This document shows, one piece after another, positions 11,119 through 22,983 of a DNA stretch of 64,000 nt. The translations under genes were made by a program, and so were the position numbers. The notes under the pieces were generated by a model. The model had not been told where the DNA came from, searched no databases, and saw only the letters and a list, made by a program, of their open reading frames with translations. Source of the stretch: Trifolium pratense. Its lineage: Eukaryota; Streptophyta; Magnoliopsida; Fabales; Fabaceae. The DNA is taken from the NCBI RefSeq assembly GCF_020283565.1, contig NC_060065.1:36196409-36260408 (forward strand), written 5' to 3'. Position 1 is the stretch's first letter. Every line of letters begins with the position of its first letter.

Positions 11119-13578
11119 GAATCCAATGTCGCTGGGTATATTCCCAGTTAGATGATTCCAAGACAAATTCAAAGCGCCCAAGTGAATCAACTGTTATATT
11201 CACTGGTATCTCTCCAGAAAGATCATTGTTAGAAAGATCAATGGTGGAATGAACCAAATATTTCTTCAAGTATTCAACTATTCTTCCGTTCAGGACCAAT
11301 TCTGTATGCATCGTGTATGGTACATAGCCCTGAATTTCAAATGAAGAAACTGAATCATTAAAGTACGTTTGTGGCAGTTTGAAACCGTACACATCACCCA
11401 AACATGTTGGTATCGATCCTGAGAAATTGTTTTCTGCTAAATCCAATAAATGAAGAGAAGGTAGATGACATAGGTCTTTAGGAATGCTCCCTGTTAACGT
11501 GTTTCCCCGTAATAATAACTCTGAAAGGAAAGGAATGTTTTTACTTATCTCTTTTGGTATTGACCCAAAAAACTTGTTGTATTTTAGCGAGAGAGTTTGT
11601 AACCAAACACATTTCTGGAAGGCAAAAGACAGATCTGCAGAGAGATTGTTGTTGCTCAGTTCTAGGATGGAAAGAAAAGGTAATGAACATATTGAAGTTG
11701 GGATTCCACCTACCAACCTGTTGTTGGATAGATCAATGGTGTATAAGCTCTTCATACCCATCCAAAACTCGGGGATTTCCCCTGTCAAAAAATTATTGGA
11801 TAGATCAAGATAACTTAAATTTTGAATCTTGTTTAAGGATAGTGGAATGCTCCCATTGAGGTTGTTATGTGAGAGATCCAAGTCCACAAAATGTGATATC
11901 TCTTCGCCAATATTGGCTGGTAATGTCCCGGATAATGAATTGTTCCTTAGGTAGAGAGCACTCAAACCAGACCAAATTTGGACTGACCCCTTCAAGTGGT
12001 TATGAGAAAAATCAACTCTAGGATAATTTGAGGATGTGAAATTCATTTCTTTGGGAAGGAAACCACTTATTTCGTTGTTAGAAAGATCTATATTCTCTAA
12101 CTGAGAGGATATATTATAAAGCCAATGGGGTATTTCCCCGAAAATTCCAGCATTTTTGAGGAAGATCTTCCTCAAGGGGATTTGGTATTTGAGCCAATCA
12201 GGAAATATCGAGCCTACTTGACAATCACGAATTTCCACATAATACAAATTCTTAAATGGCGGAACCCAGTCATTTGTCACTTTCAAAACAAGTGTGTTAT
12301 TTTTAGATGACACAGAGAAACTAACTAGGTTTGTGAGATTATGGAAATGGACATTTGTCATTATACCTTCCCAATAATTTTCAAGTAGGTTTAGTGAATA
12401 CAGATTGGTTAGTTGACCAATACTTTCAGGAATTGTCCCATTCATCATGTTGCCTTCCAAGTCTAGAGAATCTAGATTTGATAAGTTTCCTATAGATGTT
12501 GGTATAGGACCTGAGATACCTGAGTCTGATAGATCAAGACCAAAGAGATGGTTAAACTTCCCTAAAGAATTAGACAATTTCCCAGTTAGTTGATTTTGAC
12601 TCAAATACAAAAAATTTAGACTTCGGTTGCTGCAAGACATGGCCTCAATCATTTCACCTATATCATTAGTAATAAAATTATATGATAGGTCTAGAACTTG
12701 AAGTTTGCAGAGCTTCCATCTTCCAAGCATAGAAGGAACAAGATGTATTAGAGACGATTTGTAAAGATAAAGTTTTGTAAGGGTACTCATGTTAAACAAC
12801 CAAGAAGGTATAGATGAATTAAAAGGATTGCAGAGAGATCAAGCACAGAAAGTGATGTAATGTTTAATAAAGGTGAAGATGGAGGGAGAGAAGCAAGGCT
12901 GCAAGAAGCCAAGTGCAACTCTAACAAAGATGGCAACTTATTCAAAACTCGAAACAACTCATGGGGCGTGTTGGTGATGTTAATAAAATTCATATTAAGA
13001 TACTGAAGCGAAGACAAAGAAGAGAGCCAGCTTAAGTCACTGACTGAAAGTGGCGAGAATTGGGTAGAGATATCAAGATACTGCAAATTTGACAAATTGC
13101 CAAGATGTGTAGGGACTACTCCAGAAAAAGAAGCACGGGATATGTCAAGATAATTGAGCATATAGAGGGAACCAATAAATTTTGGAATTGAGATTCCTTC
13201 GAAGTTATTGTTACTTAGGTCCAAGTGACTCAAGTGTTTCAAATCAGCCAACGAAGGATTTATCTCACCACCGAAGGAAGACAGTGAAAATATACTTAAA
13301 GTTCTGTTGCAAATAAGATAGGGATTGAGCTCAAACTTTAGAACATGACCAGTTTGGTTGTGACATTGTATACCCTTCCAATTACAGCAATCTTCCCCAA
13401 TCCAAGAAGAAAGGCAATTGGAAGGATCCTTGAGATCTTTTTTTACTTTAAGGAGTGCCACTCTCTCTTCCTTAATGCAAAGTGTGCTAACATTAAGGCT
13501 AGTCACTACGTACTGGGTTGATGTAAAAAGAAAGAGGAGTGCAATAACATAATATCTAAATATTTTTGTGTTTTCCAT
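11119..13578 (-). pseudogene. RLP pseudogene: frameshifted and 3'-truncated
   Basis: Plasma-membrane leucine-rich-repeat receptor-like protein of the EIX/Ve type, now broken. The start is the ATG at 13578 (MENTKIFRYY), matching the intact neighbours. It has a signal peptide, the LRRNT cysteine cap (EERVALLKVKKDL, CCNWKGIQC) and about 25 LRRs. Compared with the copies at 18842 and 26526, one T is missing between 12830 and 12831, which shifts the frame after SVLDLS. Two further bases are missing near 11191-11195. The homology stops at about 11119, so the last LRRs, the acidic stretch, the membrane segment and the tail are absent. The rest of the reading frame is still open, so decay looks recent. 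Confidence 0.9.
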
Positions 13579-15640
13579 AGTCCCACCAGAGTATATTATG
13601 ATCATATATGATTTTATGAGCACAAGAGCTTTTGATGATTACATATATATAGAACAAAGTAGCTGGTATTTTCTTGGTTGATTCTGTTACTTTTTTATTT
13701 TCAATAAAGCCTTTCAAAAATATTTTAATATTGACAAAAAAATTTATTGTGAAGCTTTCAGTGTATGTGGATGTGTCCTATATTCTGCAAATTTCATTAA
13801 GTCAAAAAGGATGCCTTGTGCAATGTCAGTAATGTTGAATTAAATTATACGACGTACTGATCAACTTCAGATTTGATCCCCGGATCCCCGATATTAAACA
13901 TTCTCTTATCAGTAAAATCATTTTTATTGTTGTTAGTGCAAGTGTATTGACTTGATTTTTGTGATCTTTACAATTGCTAAGTCTTGATTTTCAGGGCTTC
14001 AAAATATAAGGAATGTGATTTGAATGAACTCTTAACTCAAGTGCTTTGCCAATGAATCATGGAGGTACCTTTCTATGACTTTCTCTGCCCCATTTTTCCT
14101 TTTGGCAATGTATATACTGATTTTTCACTCTAGCATGATGCATTGATGCGTGTATCTGACCAATATTTAATGTATGTGTGGCTTATTCTATAACAAGGCC
14201 AACTATATAGTATTTATCAAGAACTCTCCCTTCTAGCCAATTTCATTATACTCTTGTAGTTGAGTTATAGACTTTGAGTATGCTGCATATAAAGGTCTAC
14301 ATTACAAGTCCAGTAGTCCAGGAAGCATGTCATAAGTTAGACGCTTCAGATTGTTTGTAGTGCTAAACTGCTGAATAACCACCAATAAGTTATTCAATTG
14401 TCCTTTCAAATTCAGAATACTACTTAGTATACACTCTGAGAGAGGTATTCTTGGAATAGGATTTCATGCAGTTACTGCAAAACGCCGTAACTGATCTCAG
14501 CCGTCCGATCTAAAATCGGTGACTGAGATTGATTTAATCATAAAACTTTGTGAAACGCCAGAACCATCCGATCTTGAATGAGTGGATGACATTTGAGACT
14601 GTGTGAAAAATGAACAGCAAGGGATCTAGATGCGGTATTCTTAGAAGAGGAAAAATTGTACTGGGGTAATCGAGAATATGGGGATATAAACAAATTTTAC
14701 CCTAGAAAAGAATCTAATAACTTCAGAAAAGGTTCCCTATGGTTAATTTATTTACAAACATCACGGACCTACGACAACATAGTTTATTATTGGCCAAAAT
14801 GTTAAACTTGAATAGGATATTGACCAAAATGAAAGTACTTACCTATCTGTTTATGTTTTTATGTTAATTATTTTCAACAGACCCTAAAACCTATTACTAA
14901 TTATTTAACACTGACAAAAAAATAATATTATGAAACTATCAGTGATGTGCAACATATCTTCTACGAATTTCATTAAGTCAACTTGAAATACATATGCACC
15001 AATGATACAAATAATGATCAATAAGGTATATGATAGTGTAGAAAAATTGTCCCTATAATAGTCTTCTAAACAAAGTTCATTGGCTTGTACTTTCTCTGTT
15101 TATCTCTTGGATTCTGTTTCTTTGTTTTATTTTCAACAGAAACTATCAAAGATATTTTAATATTGACAAAAATATTATTGTGAAACTATCAGGTGATGTG
15201 TACTATATTCCGTGAATTTCATAAAGTCAACTTTTCAGGGAGATTACATGTTTTCTATAAGAAAAGATGTACAGTTTGATTAATATGTTTATAAGTGAAT
15301 AAATCATGTCATAAACTGTTTATTGTTTTAAGAATCCTCCTTGACACATTTCTTGTTTCTATTGCTTCTTAATTAAAAAAAAAAATTCTTTGCACATTTT
15401 CTTAGTAATATCTGGGATGTGACATTGGTGCATTCCTTGTGCTAGCTTTCTTGCGAATACCTGGAATGAGTCCACGGATTCTATGGTACTTAAACTTGTT
15501 GCCACTATTCCTCTATGATGTTTTTAATTATTTTTCATTTTCCTATAACACTTGATCAAAAATTGATTTAAACTAATGGATGTTGTAAAAAATAATGCAA
15601 TAAATATATTGTTTACTCGGTTTGAAAAGTTGCTCCTCAC
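13579..15640. repeat. Intergenic region with duplicated RLP 5' flank
   Basis: The RLP-type TATA region is at 13641-13651. Bases 14836-15075 closely match 21893-22200, the upstream flank of the intact RLP gene, although no RLP coding sequence follows here. A second partial copy of the same flank is at about 15080-15240. A GC-richer block at 14475-14640 with GTCCGATC motifs looks like unrelated transposon debris. I see no gene. Confidence 0.6.
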
Positions 15641-15994
15641 TGTTAGCGGCCAACACTCAGTGGGATTTAGTCTCACGTAGGGTAGATAGGATTCGTGAGA
15701 AGAGTTTATAAAGAGGAGGCAATCCTCACCTTACAAAGTCGGTTTTGTAAGGATGAGTTAGGCCTCGATATTCATGACATGGTATCAGAGCCTCTCGGGT
15801 CTATTGTTGGGCTTCCTACATCGTTCACGTTTCAGGCCCATTGGGCCGGGCTGAAGCGTGAGGGGGTGTGTTAGCGGCCTACACTCAATGGGATCGGATA
15901 GATAGGATTCTTGAGAAGAGTTTATAAAGGTGAGGCAATCCTCACCTTACAAGCCAGTTTTGTAAAGATGAGTTATGCCTCGATATTCATGACA
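15641..15994 (+). mobile_element. Complete TRIM retrotransposon
   Basis: Terminal-repeat retrotransposon in miniature. LTR1 is 15641-15779 and LTR2 is 15869-15994; both run TGTTAGCGGCC...TTCATGACA. The primer-binding site TGGTATCAGAGC is at 15780-15791. A purine tract (GAGGGGG) lies just before LTR2. The 5-base duplication CTCAC flanks it at 15636-15640 and 15995-15999. It is only 354 bases long with no protein, so it must depend on another element. The LTRs differ, including a block missing from LTR2, so the insertion is not new. Confidence 0.93.
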
Positions 15995-16135
15995 CTCACT
16001 TCCACAGTGAACAGTTTTCTTAGTTATATCCCTGCTTGAAAATAGCTTTGTAATTGCTCAGTTGATTCATTTCTATCCACTCATATGTATGATGGTTTGG
16101 TTCTGCATATCTTATTACAATGTCAACTATACATT

Positions 16136-16370
16136 ATACTTTTGTTCCTAGATTTCAATATGGTCTCCTAAATCTTTTCTTATATTTTCGTCCCTTAAGT
16201 TATAAACTTTAGGCGCTTTTGACCGATAAGTTATTTTTGTTCAATTTTTGCCCCTTCAATTACCAACATTGGACACTTTTATCCTTTTTTCCAGTGAATA
16301 ATATTTCTAACTTAAGGAATCATTACACCTTTGTATCTTAAAAGAGTAAAATGTCTAATACTTTATTCAA
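16136..16370. repeat. Foldback repeat, second copy
   Basis: This copy carries CGTCCCTTAAGTTATAAAC and GCCCCTTCAATTACCAACATT, followed by AACTTAAGG and GTAAAATGTCTAA, as in the copies at 10870, 18170 and 24061. It is diverged and non-coding. Confidence 0.55.
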
Positions 16371-17137
16371 TAGAGATCACATATAAATAGCTATTATGTT
16401 CAAGGAAAAGGAACCTTTTTTTCCATCTCAGTTTGTTCAAAGTGAATGACAAAACCTTTACCATAGTCAGCCATTGTGTAGATCATCTCTGGCTATGGAA
16501 TCTCAATCCTTGAACTTTTCAAGCTCTCTGAGGATCATCAGAGCTGGTGGACCCAGTTGATACCTGTCCCATGCATTTATGTTTGATCTATAAATGAGAT
16601 GTATTAACGTGGATTTATACTTCATTTTTCACTGTCCAAGAAGATCTTAAAGTGTATTCTGAATGGCAAAAGAATAGAAAAGTTTAAGCATGATGGTGCT
16701 GATATAGCAGCCTTTAGGCAGGACTTTTTGTTCGTGCTTCGGGTACTCCCACTCCCACCCAATTCATATTCGGTTAGTACTTGAATGTACATGGTATACT
16801 GATTTGGTTTTGTATTTTTATTTGTTTAAAACTTTGATGCGCTTAATTTGGTTTTGCTGTTAGAACTTGAATGTATGTTGATTGTTATGCAAACAGCTTA
16901 TGCATTGAACCTGATCTAACACTACATTATTAGCTATGCTGTTGTATAATCTTGAAAAACAAAAACAAAGTATAGATATAATCCTAAAGACACTGTCTGG
17001 ATGCTTATTGGCATAAGAACTACATTAGTTTTCCGAATGTATACATTTAGACGTTATAAAAAGTTCGTAAGTTTATACTCTGACAACATATTACCTCACA
17101 GTTTGGGTAGATGTTGTCTGAAAGTATACTTTTAAAA
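16371..17137. other. Spacer without a recognised gene
   Basis: AT-rich spacer. Short pieces near 16650-16750 resemble 26220-26290, part of the 3' flank of the RLP gene at 26526. No reading frame here is credible. Confidence 0.4.
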
Positions 17138-17345
17138 CATGGATCTTTTAGCAAACCAATGTCACTGGGTATATTCCCAGTTAGCCGATTCCATGACAAA
17201 TTTGGAGCGCCCAAGTGAATCAGCTGTGTTATCTTCACTGGTATCTCTCAAGAAAGATCATTCTTAGAAAGATCGATGGTGGAATGCACCAGTATTTTTG
17301 TCAAGTATTCGACTATTCTTCCTTTCAGGACCAATTCTGTGTGTG
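17138..17345 (-). pseudogene. RLP fragment, C-terminal LRR region
   Basis: About 208 bases match the RLP coding region that gives [15 protein letters not shown] and TGNIP.DIGLLKD, together with the upstream [12 protein letters not shown] part. The frame is disrupted: TCTCTCAAGAAAG replaces TCTCTCCAGAAAG. Nothing of the rest of the gene is attached. The DNA on its right (17345-17580) matches RLP 3'-flank sequence at 26280-26465, so the order is scrambled. Confidence 0.85.
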
Positions 17346-17580
17346 TTTCAGGTACTCCTAACCAATTCAAGTTGAATTAATTGTCTAAATTCTGAAATAT
17401 TGATTGATTCTTTCATTGATTTCCACCAATATTTTTGTTTTATATTAAAGCAGGATCACTACATTAATTCTTTAAATAGTTGTAATTTATACAGTATATC
17501 GCTGTTAACTTCACCCAAGATTCACCACATATACCACACACACAAATTTAAACAATGCACCACATATACCACACACACAC
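17345..17580. repeat. Copy of RLP 3'-flank DNA
   Basis: The segment from CAGGTACTCCTAACCAATTC to the CACACACAAATTTAAACAATG stretch parallels 26285-26462, just downstream of the intact RLP gene at 26526. The end part also parallels 18715-18765. It marks an ancestral duplication unit. Within it is a short CCACATATACCACACACAC tandem. Confidence 0.6.
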
Positions 17581-17599
17581 AAGATATGTATATCTGACC

Positions 17600-18840
17600 A
17601 ATATTTATCAATAACTGTCCTTTCTAGCCAATTTCCTTATAGATGTTGAGTGCTACAAACTGGCCATGAGTTAGGTGCTTCAGAATGGTTATAGTCTTAA
17701 ACCGTTAAATAATCACCAAAAACTTATTGAAATGTCCCTACAAACTATAGATACATCAGTTATTCCATGAATCTAAAAAGTGATTTTTTGCTAATAATAG
17801 TAACCGGAGGGAGTACCCTTTTTTAGTGGAGTTTTTGAAAAGGTATATTTTAGGTAATTAAACTTGTTTGATCTCTGTTTCGGAAGGAGGAGCGGACGTA
17901 GTGATGGGAAACCTAGGATCATAACTCTAGATGAGCCAATCATAGAGCGCAACTCACACTAGCATAAATTCTAGAAGGTTGCAGAAGAAGTTAGAATTAG
18001 AGTTAGTTAGGATATTCACTAGTTTTAGAGGATTTCTGTAATAAGAGAGAAGGAGGGGAAGTTGGGAAGCCATTCTGAAAGTGGTTAGTATATTGGAGAG
18101 AATAGCTTTGTAATTGCACAGTTGATTCATTTGTATCCATTGTATGTATGATGATTTGGTTCTTTATACTTTTGTTCCAAAATTTGATTTTGGTCTCTTA
18201 ATTTTTTTTTTATCTATTTTGATCCCTTAAGTTACAAACATCAGATACCTTGGACTGATTAATTTTTTTGCCCCTTAAATCACAAACATTAGACACTTTT
18301 ATCCTTTCTACCATTGAATACACAAGGACCAAAATTAAGGGGAAAAAAACTTAACCAACTGTCTAATGTTTGTAACTCAAGGAACTAAAATAGAATGGAA
18401 AAAACTTCAATAAACAAATTAATAAAAAATACAGTGTCAAAAAAAAAATACAGTCTAAATTATACGGCTGATCAACCTCATTATATTACCATTGAGATAA
18501 GTAAGGCTGCATACCCAAACACTTAGCACATTTATTAGCTTATCCCCTGAATCTAAAACATGATTATGCTTTATTCAGTCAAGAACACATATAAATAGCT
18601 ATATCTATAATCACAAACTTCACGAACCTATGATAGCTAAGTTTTTTACTGATGTACAAAAATTTCTAACTTAAATAACCCACTTCAAACATGTTATCAT
18701 CCACTCTTTATTTCACTCAAGAGTCACCTCATATACCTTACACACAAATTTAAACAATGCACACAAGAAAAACATAACCACAATCAGATTTGAAGTTCAA
18801 ACAATATAGGTAAGAAATATATTTGAATACTGACTACACT
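17600..18840. repeat. RLP downstream spacer with foldback repeat
   Basis: There is no gene. An isolated Stowaway-like end (CCGGAGGGAGTA) is at about 17804-17816. A foldback copy at 18170-18420 has GCCCCTTAAATCACAAACATTAG and, inverted, AATTAAGGGGAAAAAAACTTAA. Bases 18480-18600 resemble 25280-25370 between other cluster members. Confidence 0.55.
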
Positions 18841-18841
18841 C

Positions 18842-21811
18842 TCAATTCCTTTCCAATCCAAATTTGCGCTTTGCACGTGCCATATAAACCTCCGTCAAAG
18901 CCAGAAGTTTATCTCTCGTGTCAAATACAAAATTGAAATATGCATGTCTCCAAGACCTCTTTAACACCAAGCTTCCACACACAACCCAAAAGCCAGTAAT
19001 ATACCCGACAACTATGCTTGCATATAGTCCCAATCTTTCAGTCTTGTCATCATCTCCATCAGCATTATCTTCATGTTTTCTGTCTTGTTCTCCATTTCCA
19101 GGAAACAATGATGAGCAATTTGTCAGTAAATGATCTCCACACAACTTTGGGTTGCCTATGTAGATTGATGCATCATAGGTGCCAAACTGATTACCCAGCG
19201 GAATTCTTCCAGAAAGATTGTTGTATGACAAGTTCAAATGACTCAGGAATGTCATGGAAGCCATGCTTGGAGGGATAGGACCTGAAAATTTGTTATGTGA
19301 AAGGTCAAGATTTTCTAAATCTTTTAGCAATCCAATGTCTCTGGGTATATTCCCAGTTAGCTGATTCCAAGACAAATTTAGAGCACCCAAGTGAATCAGC
19401 TGTGTTATCTTCTCTGGTATCTCTCCAGAAAGATTATTCTTTGAGAGATCAATGGTGGAATGCACTGGCATTTGTTTCAAGTATTCGACTATTCTTCCGT
19501 TTAGGACCAATTCTGTGTGTCTCGTGTACGGTACATAGCCTACAGTTTGATATGAATAAACGAAATCAATAAAGTGCGTTTGAGGCAGTTTGAAACCGTG
19601 CACATCACCCAAACATGATGGTATGGATCCTGAGATATTGTTTTCTGCAAGATCCAATAAATGGAGGGAAGGTAGACGACATATCTCTTTAGGAATGCTT
19701 CCTGTGAGTGTGTTGCCTCTCAACAATAACTCTGCAAGTAAAGGGAGGTTTTTTGTTATTTCATTCGGTAAAGACCCAAAAAACCTGTTGTTTTCTAGCG
19801 AAAGTGTTTTCAGCTTAGTACAATTTTGAAAGGCTGAAGACAAATCTGTAGATAGGTTATTGTTGCTCAATTCTAGGATAAATAGTAAAGGCAGTGAGCA
19901 TATTGATGTTGGAATTCCACCTGACAGACTATTGTTGGATAAATCAATGATTTGTAAACTCTGCATACCCATCCAAAACTCGGGGATTTCCCCTATGAGA
20001 TAATTGTTGGATAGATCAAGATAACTCAAATTTTGAATCCTATTTAATGATAGTGGGATTCTCCCATTTAGGTAGTTATTTGAGAGATCCAAGTACATCA
20101 AATGTGACATCTCTTCGCCAATGTTGGTTGGTACTGTTCCGGATAACAAGTTGTTCCTTAAGTAAAGAGCACTTAGTCCAGACCAAAGTGGGATTGAACC
20201 CTTCAACTTATTGAAAGAAAAGTCAACTGTAGGTGACTTGGAGGAAGTGAAGTTCATTTCTTTAGGAAAATAGCCACTTATTTTGTTGTGGGAAACATCT
20301 AAATGCCAAATATTGGAGGACATACTGTAAAGCCACCAATGTGGTATTTCCCCTGTAATTCCAGCATTTTGTAGGATTATCTCATTCAAGGACTTTAGGT
20401 TTCTGAGCCAGTAAGGAAATGTTGGGCCAACTAGACAACCACTGATTTCAACATGAGTCAAATACTTAAAAGGTGGAACCCAATCATTCATCACTTTCAA
20501 AGTAAATGGGTAATATTTTGATGACACAGATAAACTGATTAGGTTTGTGAGATTATGTAAATGAATATTTGTCATTGTACCTTCCCAATAATTCTGAAGC
20601 AGGTTTAGAGAATACAAATTGGTTAGTTGACCAATGCTTTCAGGAATTGTCCCATTCATCATATTGCTGTCCAAGTTCAGAGAACCTAGATTTGATAAGT
20701 TTCCTATAGATGTTGGCATAGGACCTGAGATACCCATGTGTGAGTTCACTGTGTTTCTTGACAGATCAAGATAATTTAAACTGGTAAATTGCCCTAAAGA
20801 ATTAGGCAATTTGCCAGTTAGTTGATTATAACTCAAATCTAAAAACTCCAAACTGTGGTTGCTACAAGACAAGGCCTCGATCATTTCAGTTATATCACCG
20901 GTTAGATCATTAAAACCGATGTCTAGATCCTGAATCTTGCAAAGATTCCATCTTCCAAGCATAGAAGGAATGAGACCTTTTAGAGATGAATCGTAAAAAT
21001 TAAGTTTTGTAAGGGTACTCATGTTGAACAACCAAGAAGGTATTGAGGAATTGAAAGGATTTCCAGAGAGATCAAGCACAGAAAGTGATGTAATATTTAA
21101 AAAAGGTGAAGATGGAGGGAGAGAAGCAAGGCTGCAAGAAGCCAAATGCAACTCAAACAGAGATGGCATCTTATTCACAGCTTGAAACAACTGGTGTGGC
21201 GAATTGCTAATATTTATATAACCCATGCCAAGATATTGAAGTGAAGAAAGAGTAGAGATCCAGCTTAAGTCGTCTTTGACCGAAAGCGAAGAAAATGGGT
21301 TAGAGATATCAAGATAGTGCAAGTTTGACAAATTGCCTAGACGAGTAGGGACCATTCCAGAAAAGTTTGCATTGGATAAGTCAAGGTAATTCAACATATT
21401 GAGAGAACCAATAAATTCTGGAATGGGAACTCCTTTGAAATTATTAAAGCTTAGGTCTAAGTGACTCAAATGTTTTAAGTCAACTAATGAAGGGTTTATC
21501 TTCCCGCTTAAAGGAGACAGTGACAGTACATCTGTGCAGATATGTGGGTTTTGCAAATCAAGCTTAAGAATGTTACCTGTTTGGTTGTCACATTGTATAC
21601 CAATCCAGTTGCAACAATCTTTCCCAACCCATGAAGAAAGGCAATTGGAAGGATCATTGAGATCTTTTTTTATTTTAAGGAGTGCCATTCTCTCTTCCTT
21701 AATGCAAAGAGTACTGCTAACATTACTGCTAGCAACATGGTAATGAGTTGATGCAAAAAGAAAGAAGAGAGGAATGACAAAATATCCGAAGACGAATTTT
21801 GTGCTTGCCAT
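18842..21811 (-). CDS. LRR receptor-like protein (RLP), intact
   Basis: Intronless gene for 989 residues, a cell-surface receptor of the EIX2/Ve1-like RLP class that senses extracellular ligands and signals through partner kinases such as SOBIR1 (family knowledge). Residues 1-29 are a signal peptide. The LRRNT cap follows ([26 protein letters not shown]). Then come roughly 28 LRRs of LxxLxxLxLSxNxLxGxIP type, interrupted near residue 740 by a non-LRR island ([13 protein letters not shown] to [10 protein letters not shown]) before four last LRRs. An acidic juxtamembrane stretch ([13 protein letters not shown]) precedes a membrane helix with GYITG, a GxxxG motif, and a short basic tail ending GLERN. 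There are many N-glycosylation sites. The start at MASTK agrees with the paralogues. The ligand is unknown. Confidence 0.95.
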   Translation of the reverse strand: MASTKFVFGYFVIPLFFLFASTHYHVASSNVSSTLCIKEERMALLKIKKDLNDPSNCLSSWVGKDCCNWIGIQCDNQTGNILKLDLQNPHICTDVLSLSPLSGKINPSLVDLKHLSHLDLSFNNFKGVPIPEFIGSLNMLNYLDLSNANFSGMVPTRLGNLSNLHYLDISNPFSSLSVKDDLSWISTLSSLQYLGMGYINISNSPHQLFQAVNKMPSLFELHLASCSLASLPPSSPFLNITSLSVLDLSGNPFNSSIPSWLFNMSTLTKLNFYDSSLKGLIPSMLGRWNLCKIQDLDIGFNDLTGDITEMIEALSCSNHSLEFLDLSYNQLTGKLPNSLGQFTSLNYLDLSRNTVNSHMGISGPMPTSIGNLSNLGSLNLDSNMMNGTIPESIGQLTNLYSLNLLQNYWEGTMTNIHLHNLTNLISLSVSSKYYPFTLKVMNDWVPPFKYLTHVEISGCLVGPTFPYWLRNLKSLNEIILQNAGITGEIPHWWLYSMSSNIWHLDVSHNKISGYFPKEMNFTSSKSPTVDFSFNKLKGSIPLWSGLSALYLRNNLLSGTVPTNIGEEMSHLMYLDLSNNYLNGRIPLSLNRIQNLSYLDLSNNYLIGEIPEFWMGMQSLQIIDLSNNSLSGGIPTSICSLPLLFILELSNNNLSTDLSSAFQNCTKLKTLSLENNRFFGSLPNEITKNLPLLAELLLRGNTLTGSIPKEICRLPSLHLLDLAENNISGSIPSCLGDVHGFKLPQTHFIDFVYSYQTVGYVPYTRHTELVLNGRIVEYLKQMPVHSTIDLSKNNLSGEIPEKITQLIHLGALNLSWNQLTGNIPRDIGLLKDLENLDLSHNKFSGPIPPSMASMTFLSHLNLSYNNLSGRIPLGNQFGTYDASIYIGNPKLCGDHLLTNCSSLFPGNGEQDRKHEDNADGDDDKTERLGLYASIVVGYITGFWVVCGSLVLKRSWRHAYFNFVFDTRDKLLALTEVYMARAKRKFGLERN

Positions 21812-21873
21812 CTTCCCACCATAAGATATTAGATGGTTTCAAGTTTATCATTACGAGCTCTTGTTGAATGGAT

Positions 21874-21882
21874 ATTATATAG
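21874..21882 (-). promoter_or_regulatory. TATA box of the RLP gene at 21811
   Basis: The minus strand reads TTCTATATAATATC here, about 65 bases before the ATG. The same block, with the neighbouring AGAACAAA text, is kept upstream of the other RLP copies at 13643-13651, 24477-24484 and 29560-29567, so it is likely the shared core promoter. Confidence 0.6.
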
Positions 21883-21889
21883 AACAAAA

Positions 21890-22968
21890 TGGTAAGTACT
21901 TATCTATTTGTTTATGTTTTTTTGTTAATTTTTTCAACAGAGCCTATAACCTATTACTAATTATTTAACACTGACAAAAAAAATATTGTGAAACTATCAG
22001 TGATGTGCAACATATCTTCTACGAAGTTCATTAAGAATAATTTTTAGTTTTTATTTTAGATTAGGCTGGTGAATGTTGCTGCTATTTGCTAATGATATAT
22101 ATCTACTTTGAAATACATATGCACAAATGATAAAAATAATGATCAATAAGGTACATGATAGTGTAGAAAAAATGTCCCTATAATAGTCTTCTAAACAAAG
22201 TTCATTGACAACATTAAACATTTGAAATTGGCAGCCTCATAGTCAAGGCAATGCTGTAAACTAAATTAAGTCATAAACTGTTTATTATCTTAAGAGTCCT
22301 TATTGACACGTTTCTGGTTTTTATTGCATCTTATTAAAAAATTTGCTGTGAACATTTGCTTAGTAATGCCTTGGATGTGACATTGGTGCATTCATTGTAC
22401 AAACTTTCTTGCATAGACTTGGAATGAGTCCACGGATTCTATGGTACTTAAACTTGTCAAGGGTTTTTTTTTTTTTTTTGACAAAGAAACTTGTTAAGGG
22501 GTTAGTTTTTGTTATATGGTAATAAGAAATATTAGTGTCTCTATTACCAATACTCATTGATGATGTTTATAATTATTTGTCATTTTCCTATAACACTTAA
22601 TAAAAAATTTGTTTAAACTAATGAACTGTCCATTTATGTTGTAAAAAATAATGCAATTATTATATTGTTTGGTCAGTTTGAAAAGTTTCCCCTCACAGCA
22701 ACAGTGAACAGTTTCCTTAGTTATATCCTTTATTGAGAATAGCTTTGCAATTGCTCAGTTGATTCGTTTTCTATCCACTCGTATGTATGACGGTTTGATT
22801 CTTCATATACATTTATACAATGTCAACTATTTTGATTAGAGGCTACATTATACATTATACTTTTTTTTTTTTTTTGCATTAACCTTCTGATCCCTAGGAA
22901 AAGAGGACCCCGGTAATCTAGAGTTCGACCGCAAGTAAGTTATTTCTAGCCAAGACATTATCCATTAT
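21890..22968. repeat. RLP upstream flank and spacer
   Basis: Homologous to 14836-15075 and, further out, to 15340-15640 and 24620-25140 (GATGTGACATTGGTGCATTC and CAGTTTGAAAAGT..CCTCACAGCA blocks). Relative to the 14836 copy, about 60 bases from 22029 to 22090 are extra. A T-tract followed by SINE-like text with CTAGAGTTCGACC is at 22861-22960. I see no gene. Confidence 0.55.
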
Positions 22969-22983
22969 ACACTATTATCCTTT

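Noticed and set aside
11484..11859. Plus-strand open frames opposite the RLP genes (also near 19018-19829, 26602-27675 and 28678)
   Set aside because: They are antisense shadows of LRR coding DNA and recur at equivalent places in each paralogue.
17804..17816. CCGGAGGGAGTA as a Stowaway MITE end (another at about 7605-7620)
   Set aside because: No matching opposite terminus was found at a suitable distance.
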